Source: Babylonia areolata (Eukaryota; Mollusca; Gastropoda; Neogastropoda; Buccinidae). Taken from it: a stretch of 64,000 bases of DNA. The notes under the pieces are model-generated. The model was given only the letters and a program-made list of their open reading frames with translations, was not told where the DNA came from and did not search any database. The DNA lies in the NCBI RefSeq assembly GCF_041734735.1, contig NC_134882.1, positions 25,323,777 to 25,387,776 of the forward strand, read 5' to 3'. Below are positions 31,318 through 42,699 of this stretch, piece by piece (the first letter of the stretch is position 1; every line of letters starts with the position of its first letter). A program made the translations under genes and the position numbers.

Positions 31318-31505
31318 TTTTTACGTACTCGGCTTAACCACACGCGTGGTATTAAAGACAGATCTATTGGGGTTTTTTACGTACTCGGCTTAACCACACG
31401 CATGGTATTAAAGACAGATCTATTGGGGTTTTTACGTACTCAGCTTAACCACACGCATGGTATTAAAGACAGATCTATTGGGGTTTTTACGTACTCGGCT
31501 TAACA
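31318..31505 (+). repeat. 55-bp tandem repeat, about 3.4 copies
   Basis: The unit contains TTTTACGTACTCGGCTTAAC and CACACGCATGGTATTAAAGA. Copies differ at only a few positions, so the array is young. Confidence 0.9.
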
Positions 31506-31852
31506 CTCTAAAAACAAAATTCTATATGAAGAAAAGCAAAGCGTATTTGCAGTGAACAGTTTACATTATATCATTGCCATACGTTCTTTGCCACAAAACT
31601 CTATAAAAGGCAGTGTTTTCCCGGAAACCAACTTTATGAAAGTATCACATGACTGTCTGCCAGCTAAACTTTCTGCAACACTGTCCTTTATGCATTTCTT
31701 TGTTGCTTCAGTTTCTATATCACGTTTCATTCCCTTTACACTTGATGTGAAGTTCCCCGCCCTAACATGTCTGGCATCAGACACGATATTTCATGTAGGC
31801 CTACAGCCATATTCATGCGTTGAACTGCAATGCATTGTATTGTATCCTTTTT

Positions 31853-32050
31853 GTCACAACAGACCTCTCTGTGAGAACTTCGGGTTGCTCTCACCGGGGA
31901 AAGAGCATCACCACAGTGCTACATCGCCCACATTGTTTTTATTTGTTTCTGTCTGCAAGTGTATAGGTTTTATTATCAAAGTAGATTTTTCTACACAACT
32001 TTGCAAAGGACCGCGGTTTATTGTCTCACCCGAAAGACTAGCGGAGGGTT
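31853..32050 (-). mobile_element. SINE family 2 copy (minus)
   Basis: It starts TTGTCACAACAGACCTCTCT and ends GTCTCACCCGAAAGACTAGC. Read on the minus strand it matches the copies at 35600 and 40835 (GGTTTATTGTCTCA, GTAGATTTTTCTACA). Diverged. Confidence 0.6.
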
Positions 32051-32283
32051 GAGTAAAAATCCCGGTCCGCAAATGGGACTCCTACACTGTCAAGCGCAGT
32101 GCCCCTGTCCCATCGCTCCAGATGTGTCCTGAACCTCTTCCAGTCCCAGCAAAGCAACTGGCCCTGACGGTGCTGTTGTGGCACTCCGGCTGTGACTTGT
32201 GTTTAGCAGGTTTCCTTTCCTACAGTGACTACCCAGAGGCCTGGCGCCATGCCCTTGTCCACCCTGTCTTCAAAACGTTTCAG

Positions 32284-32345
32284 ATTCAGTTTCAATGAGG
32301 TGTCAATATGTGTGGACTGATCCATATACGCTACACCATATTGAC
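32284..32345 (+). mobile_element. truncated relative of the SINE at 22157
   Basis: It shares TTCAGTTTCA at the start and CATATACGCTACACCA later, with a gap between. Only about half the element remains. Confidence 0.65.
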
Positions 32346-32829
32346 ATAAAAGACACACAAACAATAAATGCAGATGCATAACCTTCGCATAAACCCAGTG
32401 CACTGGTCAGTACTTGAGAGCTTACTCTAGATTTGTGTAAAACATTCACATAAAATGAAATATCATATTGAAACAACAACAACAACAACAACAAACAAAA
32501 ACCAAAAACACACACACCAAACAAACAAATAAGTGAATATAGTTGATCGTAACAAAGACTTCAATTCCCGCCCCATCTCTCTAACTCCAATGTGGAGTCA
32601 GTGTATCACGTATTTTTTCCGCAAATATTCATTAATGTTAATTTCTGACAAAGGTAAGATGGTGCCATGTTTTTTTCATTATTTCATACATGAAGACAGC
32701 TTTGTTAAAGCAAAATCTGTGATAAGATACATTTTTTTAATACATGTCAACACATTTGTTATAAGTTTGTTTGGAACAATAAACCAGATAAAATCAGTCG
32801 TAAAACTGCTCATAAAAGTGTAAAAAAAT

Positions 32830-33990
32830 GGTGGCATCGTTTTTCCTGATGTTAAATTGTTTGCCTTACCTTTAAAGCTTTCCTGGATTCGTAAAGCTGA
32901 AAAATCAAATCACAAGTGGAAGCACCTTTTGTTGTGTAACTTCCCCCAATGGCCAGCTATTGATAAATATGGGCCAGAGTTTATCTTAAATTTTGCCAGA
33001 TATAACCAGATCTGGACAAATGTGTTTGAAAGTTATAAGATTTTCTTTCCTAAATGTGAACCAAAAAACTCAGCGGAACTGCTTGCTGAGCCATTGTGTT
33101 ATAATAATCGTGTTCTAATTGGTAAAAAGTGTATTATATCCAGACTGCTCAGTAATCATGATGTGTATTGTCTTGCACAGTTTTTTGATGATGATGGTCA
33201 AGTTCTTTCATATCTACGCTTCCAAGAAAAATATGATTTGCACATTGATTTCCTTACTTATGCTGGATATAAATCAACAATAAACGAATTAGTTAAAAAG
33301 CATAATATTCATGTGGATAGCAACAGACACACAAATACTTCGCTCTGCTTCAAACACTTGTTTTCTGTTTCTAAAGGCTGAAGACCATATTATGATGTGT
33401 TGATTGAAAATGATATGAAACCAAAATGTCGTGAGAAATGGGACTTAAAGCTTTTGATGCATCATAACTGGAAATCTTGTTTTATGCATGCACACAAGAT
33501 AGTTGATGGAAAGCAGAAATGGTTTCAGCTGAAAATAATACACCGATGTTTATGTACAAAAATTGTTTTAAAAGAAATTGGTGTTACGGATAATAACAAC
33601 TGTAGTTTTTGTAGAGAACACAAAGACAGTATGGATCATGCTTTTTGGAAATGTAATTATGTGCAAATGTTTTGGAACGCTTTAACGGACTTGATAAAAG
33701 AGAGATGTGTAAACGCAGGAAATTTAAAGTAAACAGAATCACTTGTGCTATTTGGACATGATATGACAATAACAACTGATGCTGTTTGTGTTTTATAATA
33801 TTGTTTGCAAAGTATTACTTATATTTATGTAAAATTGAGGACAGCTTTCCACAAATATCAGGTTGTTTTTTTTAACAAATTAAAAACTCGATATAGGATT
33901 GAAGAATATAATGCATATATTTACTTTAACCATGCCATTTTCTCTGCCAGATGGCTGCCTTACAAATTATTGTTCAAAAATGATTAGTAA
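32830..33990 (+). mobile_element. L1/Tx1-like LINE, 3' part only
   Basis: Sequence for the C-terminal half of a LINE ORF2: LKLSWIRKA, a long linker, then KIIHRCLCTKIVLKEIG, the zinc-type motif CSFCREHKDSMDHAFWKC, VQMFWNALTDLI, and an end with YFNHAIFSARW. This order is typical of L1/Tx1-clade C-termini. The frame is open over 174 and then 111 codons with a single stop or shift between, so this is a fairly young 5'-truncated copy. It differs from LINE A. Confidence 0.75.
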
Positions 33991-34387
33991 CCTGTTCATG
34001 ATTAACGAAAATTAACCACCCATATTTATTTTCTTTTTATTGATATTCATAAGAAATGATTGAGGTCTTCACTTGCTGTGAACGTGTTCTTAGATACTTG
34101 ACAGTTTGTACTTGACAATGTGTGTGTGTGTGTTAAAGATAAGCATGAAAAAATAATTTTCGTACATCGTGTATGTTGGTCGAGAAAATTTGAGAGAGAG
34201 AGAGAGAGAGAGAATAACAGTTTTTTTTTTATTGTCCATTCAGCGTTGTAATGCCCTTCAGATGAGAAAGAACAAAATATACGTGGGAACACATTTTTAC
34301 ATGATCATTTGAGCTCCACACACACAGCCACATACACACGCATTCAGACAAAAATGCTTCATATGCCAACAAACACGTGCGCGCGCG

Positions 34388-34422
<35 letters not shown>

Positions 34423-34468
34423 CACACACACACACACGCACACACACACACACACACACGCACACACA

Positions 34469-34500
<32 letters not shown>
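34388..34500 (+). repeat. (AC)n microsatellite
   Basis: About 55 CA units interrupted by CACGCA; open frames on either strand are repeat products. Confidence 0.95.
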
Positions 34501-34503
<3 letters not shown>

Positions 34504-34966
34504 CATAGGCAGAAAGGCAAGCATGTAGGCATACAGACAGGTTCAGATAAATGAACCCGTGAACCAGTGGCAATAAATACTTTGCCACCTCATCTCCTGT
34601 CGTCAGCTGTCACAACCAGTCCCCTAACGACACCATCCCCCTACCCCATCCTCACTCGCACCCCCTCCCTCTGCCGTTCCCCTTCCCTCCTCCCTGCCGT
34701 TTGCAGCTGCCGTTGCGTGTAGCCGAATTGGTTTGTAAAGATACCTCCATTTAAAGATACCCCCTTCGAGCCCACTGCAGCACTACCCTCCTCTTTTGTC
34801 TACCTGCCCGTCACTCCACAAGTACACACACCTGCCAATACACGTTGGCCGTTAAATCGACATCCATTACTGGCGACGCCAAGGTCTGACCTCTGGCAAA
34901 AAATGTTATTGATGTTGTTCAGTTCAGTTTTAGGTTTGGTATCTTTGAAACATTTCACAGTGTGTT

Positions 34967-35005
<39 letters not shown>

Positions 35006-35199
35006 CGTGCGCGCGCGCGCGTGTGTGATATCTTCAGTAACGCCATTTATAGAGATGATATAACTACTTGTTATAGCATGCATCTTTCTCGCTTTGTGCC
35101 TTGTGTCTGTTTGTCTGTCTGTCTTTCTGTTTCTTCCTTTCTATCTGTATATCTCATCAGTTCTGTCCCCAATTCTATCCTGGACCTTCACCCCAGGAA

Positions 35200-35498
35200 A
35201 ACAAGATTGAGGTGTGACGTTGAAAGGAGCAGCTGGGACAGAATTGAGGTGTGACGTTGAAAGGAGCAGCTGGGACAGAATTGAAGTGTGACGTAGCAAG
35301 GAACAGCTAAGACAGAATTGAAGTTTGATGTAAGAAGGAACATGTAGGACAGGCTTGAGGTGTGACATGGAAAGGAACCTCCAGGACAGAAATGTGTTGT
35401 CACGTAGGAAGGAACGGCTACGACAGAGTTTGGGTGTGACGTAGAAAAGAACAGCTAAGAAAGGATTGAAGTGTGACGTAAGAAGGAACAGTTAGGAT
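35200..35498 (+). repeat. 37-bp minisatellite, about eight copies
   Basis: The unit contains TTGAGGTGTGACGTTGAAAG and AGCAGCTGGGACAGAA. The first two copies are identical and later ones diverge, so growth was recent at the left edge. Confidence 0.9.
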
Positions 35499-35599
35499 AC
35501 AAAATGAGGATAGTTGTCATGTACGGACTGGAATTTTTAAACCCTCTCCCCCGCCCCCCACTCTCACCCCTCACTCCACTTGATTTTGAGTGTTGGTCT

Positions 35600-35835
35600 G
35601 GTGCTAGTCTTTCGGGTGAGATGTTAAACCAAGGTCCCGTGTGCAGCATGCAGTTTGCTCATGTAAATGTATTCGCGGAAACAAAATGGTTGTCCTTGAC
35701 AACACTGTGTACAAAAACCCACTTTGATAGTGAAGCAAATAAACTTGCAGACAGAAAAGAAGAAGAAACATGTGGCGTCCTGGGGAAAGCAGCCGTGTCA
35801 GTCAGCTTTGAACGTGTGGAGAAGCCCGGTGACAA
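35600..35835 (+). mobile_element. SINE family 2 copy (plus)
   Basis: It contains CTAGTCTTTCGGGTGAGATG, AAGGTCCCGTGTGCAGCATG and AGTGAAGCAAATAAACTTGC. These line up with 40845-41000 and, inverted, with 46960-47200. Confidence 0.7.
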
Positions 35836-35920
35836 CTGCTATTGATCCACAACGGGAAAGGGGGTTGTGAGGTTGGGATGAACAAGGACAGGGAAAGGGA
35901 GAGGGGTGTGTGGCAGGGCA

Positions 35921-35962
<42 letters not shown>

Positions 35963-36107
35963 CTATGTGTTTTGTGTCTGTGTGCCTGTATCGGTGTTTG
36001 TGCCTGTGTGTCTATGTATATGTGTGTGCGCATGCGTGTTAGTTTCTGTGTCTGTGTGTGAAGACGAGAAGAAGCGGTTCAGGGATGCAGGGCAATACGT
36101 GTGAGTA

Positions 36108-36262
36108 AATGTGATTGATTGGCTGACTGACTGATTGACGCGTGTGTAAATGTGATTGATTGGCTGACTGACTGATTGGTGTTTGTGTAAATGTGATTGA
36201 TTGGCTGACTGACTGATTGATGTTTGTGTATATGTAATTGATTGGCTGACTGACTGATTGAT
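36108..36262 (+). repeat. 41-bp tandem repeat, about four copies
   Basis: The unit contains GTGATTGATTGGCTGACTGA. Copies are nearly identical. Confidence 0.9.
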
Positions 36263-37236
36263 CTTTATTTGCTGGTGGCCTGACGAAGCATGTGACCAAG
36301 AAAGCCTTGGTCAAACATTGAGGATACTTATGGGAAGAAAGTTGCTTTGACCTCTTTGCGTCAATAATCAGCAGTCACAATCACTTGATTCATATTCCAT
36401 GAGACATCCAGAACAGCTGCAATCAAACCACCGAGCAATACTCATGAAGAGCTCTATTCACGGTAGGCTTGAATTCAATGACCTATCGCCTTTTGCCCTC
36501 AAGGTTTTTATTATTATTATTATTATTTCGTCTTGAGCCTACTTCCTGAATGGTCTCATGAATCAACAGACGCGCAAAAGGATCATGAAACTGATAAAGT
36601 GTGATAAGATATAACACAGTCAGAATTATCCCTCAACCCCAGCCATGATTGCAAAGTGCCTGATTATATGAGGAGCCTTATATTGCTTGGGTCCGAAAGA
36701 TCCTTTGTTCGATTACCGGCATCACATGCTGGTTTAAGGGTGGATATTTTTGCAGTCTCCAAGGTTCATCAGAATATGTCTGTGTTTTAATTCCTGAAGA
36801 TCATGCAAGTCTAGAAGAGTTCGATTCGTGACAAAAAACAAGCACATATCCAATAAACACCTAACCCCCAAACTGATCATTTTTTAGATGTTGTAGGGAT
36901 GGATGAACGACATAACGAAATATATTGGTGGGTTTCTTCTTACAGTGGCTGGATGTAAATATAAATGCACCCATACTCACTTATTCACAGTTGTTTATTT
37001 ATTTATAGTCTGTTCATCTAAGATGATGATATTAGACTGAAAATAAATGATATCATTTTATTCATTTTTCTATTTCCCGGAGTTGAGAGGAACGTGTTTA
37101 GCCACACCCTTGTTAACATACGCTTGACTTATTTCTTTTTTTCCTGCTGGATGAGGTCGTGAATCATTCCTTTTATCTTCTCTTTCTCAGACTTGGAGAG
37201 TGGAAAAGGCACGGGAAGACATCCGCACAACACATG

Positions 37237-37577
37237 CAGATGTCCCCACAGTTGACAGACAACACAACACAACACAACGCAACACAACATAACGCGACAC
37301 AACATAACATAGCACAACACAACACAGCACAACGCAACACAACACAACACAACGCAACACAACACAACACAGACGCCCCAACAGTTGATAGACAACACAA
37401 CACAGAACAGATGTCCCAACAGTTGACAGACAACACAGGACAGGACAGATGTCCCCATTGTTGACAGACAAAACAACACATGACAGATGACCCCATAGTT
37501 GATACACAACATAGCACAACACAGGAGAGATGTCCCCATAGTTGACAGACAACACAACACAGGAAAGATGTCCTCAT
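37237..37577 (+). repeat. 38-bp minisatellite, left part
   Basis: Units with GATGTCCCCATAGTTGACAG and a variable CAACACAA-rich spacer. It continues after the LINE at 39076, so both parts were one array. Confidence 0.9.
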
Positions 37578-39075
37578 GATGGCTGGTTCTTCGCTTGCGA
37601 AGACCAGTGGGAAGTTACCGCCAGGGATGGGCGGCATGCCTTTTGATGACTAATTAGTCCAATCTGTGATCTGCAGAGTCTGTGGCATTGTGGGCAGGTG
37701 TAGATCTGGCCTGCCTTGCTGGGCTGCGGACCTGGGTCTTTCCTTCTCCTTCTTTTCTCCTGGATGTTCAGGCGTCTGGTTTCCTCATAGTGTTGGGTTC
37801 CCCTGAGCGTTGAAGATCTCTAGCTCCCTCTATCTGATGCTGACTGCTCCCATGTCTTGGGGTTGATGTCCGCTTGGTATAGTTGCTTCTTCAGTTGGTC
37901 CTTGAATATTTTCTGTGGTGTGCCTGTATTGCGTTTGCCTTGGACCAACTCCCCTCAGAATACTGCTTTCGGCATGCGAGTGTCAGGCATCTGGGTGATG
38001 TGTCCTGCCCAGCGAAGTTGTTTTAGCATGAGCATTGACTCGATGCTTTGCAGTTGAGCTCTTTCTGGGACTTCTATGTTCGTTATGTTGTCCTTCCACT
38101 TGATGCCCATGATAGACCGAAGGCATCTCTGATGGAACTGCTCCAGCCACTTTGTTTGTTTTCGGTACAGCACCCATGCCTCTGATCCATATAGCAGTGT
38201 TGACAGTACAGCAGCTCGGTAGACTTGCATCTTTGTGGAGAGTCGCAAGGAGTGTTTTTTCCATACTGTTTTCTGAAGGCGACCAGATGCACTGCTTGCC
38301 TTTGAGAGGCGGTTGTCCACATCTTTGGTCACTGTAGCGTCGTTCGATACGACGCTGCCCAGGTAGGTGAATTGCTCTACCGTGTTTAGGGGGTGGCCAT
38401 CAATGCTTATGTGGGTAGCAGTGTACACGGTCCCTGGTGCTCTTTGATGGAGGACTTCAGTTTTCTTCAGACTTATAGTTAGACCGAATGCCTTGGCTGC
38501 CTGTGAAAAACGGTCTATGATGACCTGCAGAGCTTCTTCTGTGTGTGCCAGGAGGGCGCAGTCGTCTGCAAAGAGCAGGTCCAGGATAGCTTCTTCTGAG
38601 GTCTTCGTGTGGGCCATGAGCCTTCGTAAGTTGAATACGCTGCCGTCGGTCCTGAATCCGATATAAATCCCCTCGTCTAGATCCCCCTTTGCTTCTCTCA
38701 GCATCATGCTGAAGAAGATCGCGAAGAGTGTAGGGGCTAATACGCAGCCTTCCTTCACTCCATTGCTGATTGGGAATTCTTCAGAGTAATCACCATTACA
38801 CTTGATTTGACCCATTTGTCCTTCGTGGAGTTGTTGTAGGATTGCAAGAAACTTTGGAGGGCATCCCAGTTTGGTCATTATTTTCCATAGGCCATCTCTG
38901 CTGACTGTGTCGAAGGCTTTCGTGAAGTCTATGAATGCTGAATATAGGTTCATATTCTGTTCTCTGCACTTCTCTTGGATCTGCCTCAGCACAAAGATCA
39001 TGTCAGCTGTTCCTCTAATTGCTATGAAGCCGCACTGGCTCTCTGGGAAATGTACCTCACCAATGGATGGGATGA
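37578..39075 (-). mobile_element. RTE-like LINE (family B), 5'-truncated, inside the minisatellite
   Basis: Sequence on the minus strand runs from ESQCGFIAIRGTADM through DFTKAFDTVSRDGLW, GVKEGCVLAPTLFAIF, LLFADDCALLAHTEE, FTYLGSVVSND, LLYGSEAW and RWAGHITQMPD, and then a zinc-type tail with CPQCHRLC and SHQKAC. The reverse-transcriptase part is open over more than 370 codons, so the copy is fairly young. It inserted within one minisatellite unit: CCTCAT at 37572-37577 is repeated at 39076-39081. Only the 3' part is present, a normal result of incomplete reverse transcription. Confidence 0.9.
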
Positions 39076-40392
39076 CCTCATAGTTGACGGACAACATAGC
39101 ACAACACAGGAGATATGTCCCTATTGTTGACAGACAACACAACGTATGACAGATGTCCCCATAGTTGACAGACAACAGCACAGGAAAAATGCCCCCATAG
39201 TTGACAGACAACATAGCACAACACAGGACATAAGTCCCCATTGTTGACAGACAACACAACACGTGACAGATGTCCCCATAATTGACAGAACACATCATAG
39301 GACAGATGTCCCCATTGTTGACAGACAAAACAACACAACACAGGACATATGTCCCCATTGTTGACAGATAACACAACACATGACAGATGTTCCCATAGTT
39401 TACAGACAACACAACACAGGACAGATGTTCCCATAGTTTACAGACAACACAACACGGGACAGATGTCCCCATAGTTGACAGACAACATAGCACAATACAG
39501 GACAGATGTCCCCATAGTTGACAGACAACACAACACAGGAGAGATGTTCCCATAGTTGACAGATAACACAAAACAGTACAGATGTCCCCATAGTTTATAG
39601 ACAACATAACACAGGACAGATGTCCCCATAGTTGACAGACAACATAACACAGGACAGATGTCCGCATAGTTGACAGACAACATAACACAGGACATATGTC
39701 CCTATTGTTGACAGACAACACAACACATGACAGATGTCCCCATAGATGACAGACAACAGAGCATAACACAGGGCAGGTGTCCTCATAGTTGACAGACAAC
39801 AGAACACAGGACAGATGTCCCTATTGTTGACAGACAACACAGAACATGACTGATGTCTCCACAGTTGACAGACAACACAACACAGAACAGATGTCCCCAT
39901 AGTTGACAGACAACACAACACAGGACAGATGTTCCCATAGTTGACAGACAGGGCAACATAACACAGGACAGATGTCCCCATAGTTTACAGACAACACAGC
40001 ATAGGACAGATGTCCCCATACTTGACAAACTACACAGCACAGGACAGATGTCCCCATAGTTGACAGACAACACAGCACAGGACAGACGTCCCCATAGTTG
40101 ACAAACTACACAGCACAGGACAGATGTCCCCATAGTTGACAGACAACACAGCACAGGACAGATGTCCCCATATTTGACAGACAACACAGCACAGGACAGA
40201 TGTCTCCATAGTTGACAAACTACACAGCACAGGACAGATGTCCCCATAGCTGACAGACAACACAACACATGACAGATGTCCCCATATTTGACAGACAACA
40301 CAGCACAGGACAGATGTCTCCATAGTTGACAAACTACACAGCACAGGACAGATGTCCCCATAGCTGACAGACAACACAACACAGGACAGATG
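39076..40392 (+). repeat. 38-bp minisatellite, main array
   Basis: About 30 units, clearest near 40040-40390 where the period is exactly 38 bp (GACAGATGTCCCCATAGTTG, then ACAGACAACACAGCACAG). Units at the LINE side are longer and more variable. The minus strand has no stops in the main array, so a single frame cycles through all three phases, giving a 38-residue cysteine-rich repeat. Confidence 0.95.
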
Positions 40393-40825
40393 GGCTGTCA
40401 GTATTGTACACCCCATGTACTGCTTTGTACCCATTGTACTGCTGTACATTGTATGTACTGCTATATCGAAAACCCATAGTACTGTTAAACACCTCTTGTA
40501 CTACTGTACTCATTTTAAAAAGGCTTTTCACCTCATCTACCTCCTTGTCGTACACCTCTTGTGCTGCCCTGCTGTACAGCCATTGTACTGTTGAACACCC
40601 CTGTCACTTCTACAATCTATGCCATGCATACGCCTCTTGCACAACCCTGTTGTACATCCTTATACTGCCATGCTGTATACACGCTGCGTTGTTGAACACA
40701 TCGTGTTCTGCACGGCTGTACGCTTTTTTTTTTTAATTTTATAACACTATACCCACTTTACTGCCATTGTAAATGCCATATGGTCCTATTGTACACCCAC
40801 TGTACTGCTGTATTCCAGTTAGTAC
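40393..40825 (+). repeat. degenerate TGTACTG repeat
   Basis: Irregular copies of TGTACTGCTGTACA and close variants (TGTACACCC, TTGTACTGTTGAACACC), spaced 20-45 bp. The core is itself a palindrome. Confidence 0.6.
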
Positions 40826-40834
40826 TAGCACCTG

Positions 40835-41079
40835 GTTAAATGATACACCGAGGTCCCGTGTGCAGCACGCACTTAGCGCACGTAAAAGAACCCACGGCAA
40901 CAAAAGGGTTGTTCCTGGCAAAATTCTGTAGAAAAATCCACTTCGATAGGAAAATCAAATAAACTTACATGCAGGAAAAAATACATAAAAAATGGTGGAG
41001 CTGTAGTGTAGCGACTAGCTCTCCCTGGGGAGAGCAGCCCGAATTTCACAGAGAAATCTGTTGTGATAAAAAGAAAAAC

Positions 41080-41085
<6 letters not shown>
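40835..41085 (+). mobile_element. SINE family 2, longest copy (plus)
   Basis: It contains GAGGTCCCGTGTGCAGCACG, AAAGAACCCACGGCAACAAA, AATCCACTTCGATAGGAAAA and CTCTCCCTGGGGAGAGCAGC. It ends in a TATA microsatellite. The 3' end pairs with the inverted piece at 41125-41171. Confidence 0.8.
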
Positions 41086-41113
<28 letters not shown>

Positions 41114-41124
41114 TTGTATTTGTA

Positions 41125-41171
41125 TTTCTTTTTTTATCACAACAGATTTCTCTGTGTGAAATTTGGGCTGC
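41125..41171 (-). repeat. inverted SINE family 2 end, hairpin arm
   Basis: Reverse complement, with a few differences, of 41034-41075; the centre is (TA)n at 41079-41112. Together they form a possible hairpin with a stem of about 42 bp. Confidence 0.8.
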
Positions 41172-41379
41172 GTTCCCCATACATATATACAAAACTAGAA
41201 ATAAAAAGAAAAACAAACAACAAGCCTTTTGCACAAAAACGAAATTTTCTGTCTCGGACCTTCTTCAGCGACGTAATTAGTGTAACTACGTCAAGGTAGT
41301 TCATGACGCAAAATGTTATTGTGTCACACTTGACGTAATTTTCAGTTCGAGTTCTTTTTATGCTTCCTCTTTTATACAT

Positions 41380-41700
41380 ATGTCATCCCACCCCTAGCCC
41401 CACCACTCACATCCTCTACCCTCCGCCCCCCACCTCCCCTTCTCTCTTTCTTCATTCCTTCTCTCCCTCTTCCTTATCTTGCTCTTCCTCTCTTCCTCCC
41501 TTTACCCCTTTCTCACTCATCTTCTACTCACCATCTTTCGCACCCCTGCCACACACCCCCCTCCTGCCTTCCGCAGCCCTCCTGACCCCTTCTCTCTCCC
41601 CTCCCCCCTCCTCACCCCCTGAGGACCTCTCCGACTCCTCCACACCCCTACCCTGCCCCCTACATCCCATCCCATCCTCCCCTACCTCCCCCATTTATAC
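41380..41700 (+). other. pyrimidine-rich tract, no gene
   Basis: About 320 bp of almost pure C and T on the + strand, followed by (CA)n. It resembles in composition the purine-rich 16740-17060. The open frame through it is proline/serine-rich noise. Confidence 0.7.
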
Positions 41701-41886
41701 ACATGCATGCATGTATGCACATACACACGTATACTCACACACACGCATACACACACATGCGTACACACACATATACACATGTACCCACACACTCTGAGTC
41801 TGGAGGAACTGCCTGCATATAAAGGCATGGCCAGTGAGCGCAAGAAAAGGGTCCTTAGTGTGGTGTCAAAGCAGCAAGTTGGGAAG

Positions 41887-42345
41887 CTAATCCTGGGTGT
41901 TGAGACCGTAGGGGCTCAAGGTCCGGAGCTTTGCCATCCAAAAGACTTCCCGTTTGCGTCGTCTGCCAGTGTCCTCGGAGTATTCTTTTTCTATGGGCAT
42001 GCATCTTCGGTCTTCTAGTGAGTGGTTGGGGAGGCTGAAGTGTTGCGTGACGTGTGTTCCTTTGTCTGTGTTGATGTCTAAGCGATGGAGGTAGAAGCGG
42101 ACTTTGAGAGTGTTTTTGGTTTCGTCTACATATTGAGTGAACTTACATTTGTTGCAGAAGAGAATGTAGATGATGTTGCGGCTAGTGCACGAAAGTCTGT
42201 GAATGATGTGAAATGATTCTCCGGTTTGGTGGCTGTGGAATGTGGTGTCTTCTACAAGGTGATACTGGCAGACGACGCAGCACGGGCTCTGGCACTTGAA
42301 TGAGCCAGCCTCATCATCTCTTGGTGTAGGAAGAGTTGATGGCAT
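41887..42345 (-). pseudogene. GIY-YIG endonuclease part of the Penelope-like element
   Basis: An open segment with NIIYILFCNKC, QYVDETKNTLKVRF, HRLDINTDKGTHV and HFSLPNHS. The family's usual YVGET glycine is aspartate here (YVDET), which may mark decay or a lineage variant. The domain nicks DNA for target-primed insertion. Confidence 0.8.
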
Positions 42346-42699
42346 GAGGAGCTGTCGAATAGAGCGACAGTTCCTTTCACCTACAACCGGGGGGAGGGGG
42401 GAGGGAGGGGTGTGTGTGCATGGTGTTGTGCATGTCTCTGTACAGTTCCTTAAGCCATTCTCGCAATTGGGGTTGTTGGGTGATTAGTCACTACAAATGG
42501 CACTCTCTCAGTTTTGGCTTTTGGTTTGTACTGCAGGCCTTCAGAACGGGTCGATCTACCTGCATTTCTTCTGGCTTTTTTGATGGTGGGTGCTTTGTGT
42601 CCTCTGTTTTTAAGTTGCCGTTCTAGTTCATCACACCGCCTTTCATGTGCTTCTTGAGATGAGCACAGGCGACTGTCTCGGATGGCAGGACTGGCGATG

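Larger units (their letters stand above)
29700..32830. other. intergenic interval with short repeats, no gene seen
   Basis: No coding region is supported. It contains a (GA)n tract, a SINE-like tail (29740-29905), the inverted 16-bp array, a (CA)n(CG)n tract near 31080-31115, a 55-bp tandem repeat and two SINE remnants, each listed separately where clear. Confidence 0.6.
34000..37230. other. intergenic interval, tandem repeats only
   Basis: No gene seen. Besides the (GA)n at 34192, the (CA)n at 34388-34500 and the arrays listed separately, 34600-34960 and 36270-37130 look like plain unique DNA. Confidence 0.6.

Noticed and set aside
34229-34588. Cys/Val-rich frame near 34.3-34.5 kb
   Set aside because: Arises from the (CA)n tract.
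37955-39799. 614-codon open frame as a host gene
   Set aside because: It joins minisatellite repeats to a 5'-truncated LINE reverse transcriptase; the junction is an insertion border with a target duplication.
39076-40392. CRISPR-like array of 38-bp units
   Set aside because: The repeats are contiguous, with no unique spacers, and the DNA is eukaryotic.
41360-41797. 145-codon proline/serine-rich frame
   Set aside because: It follows the pyrimidine tract and CA repeats; composition explains it.
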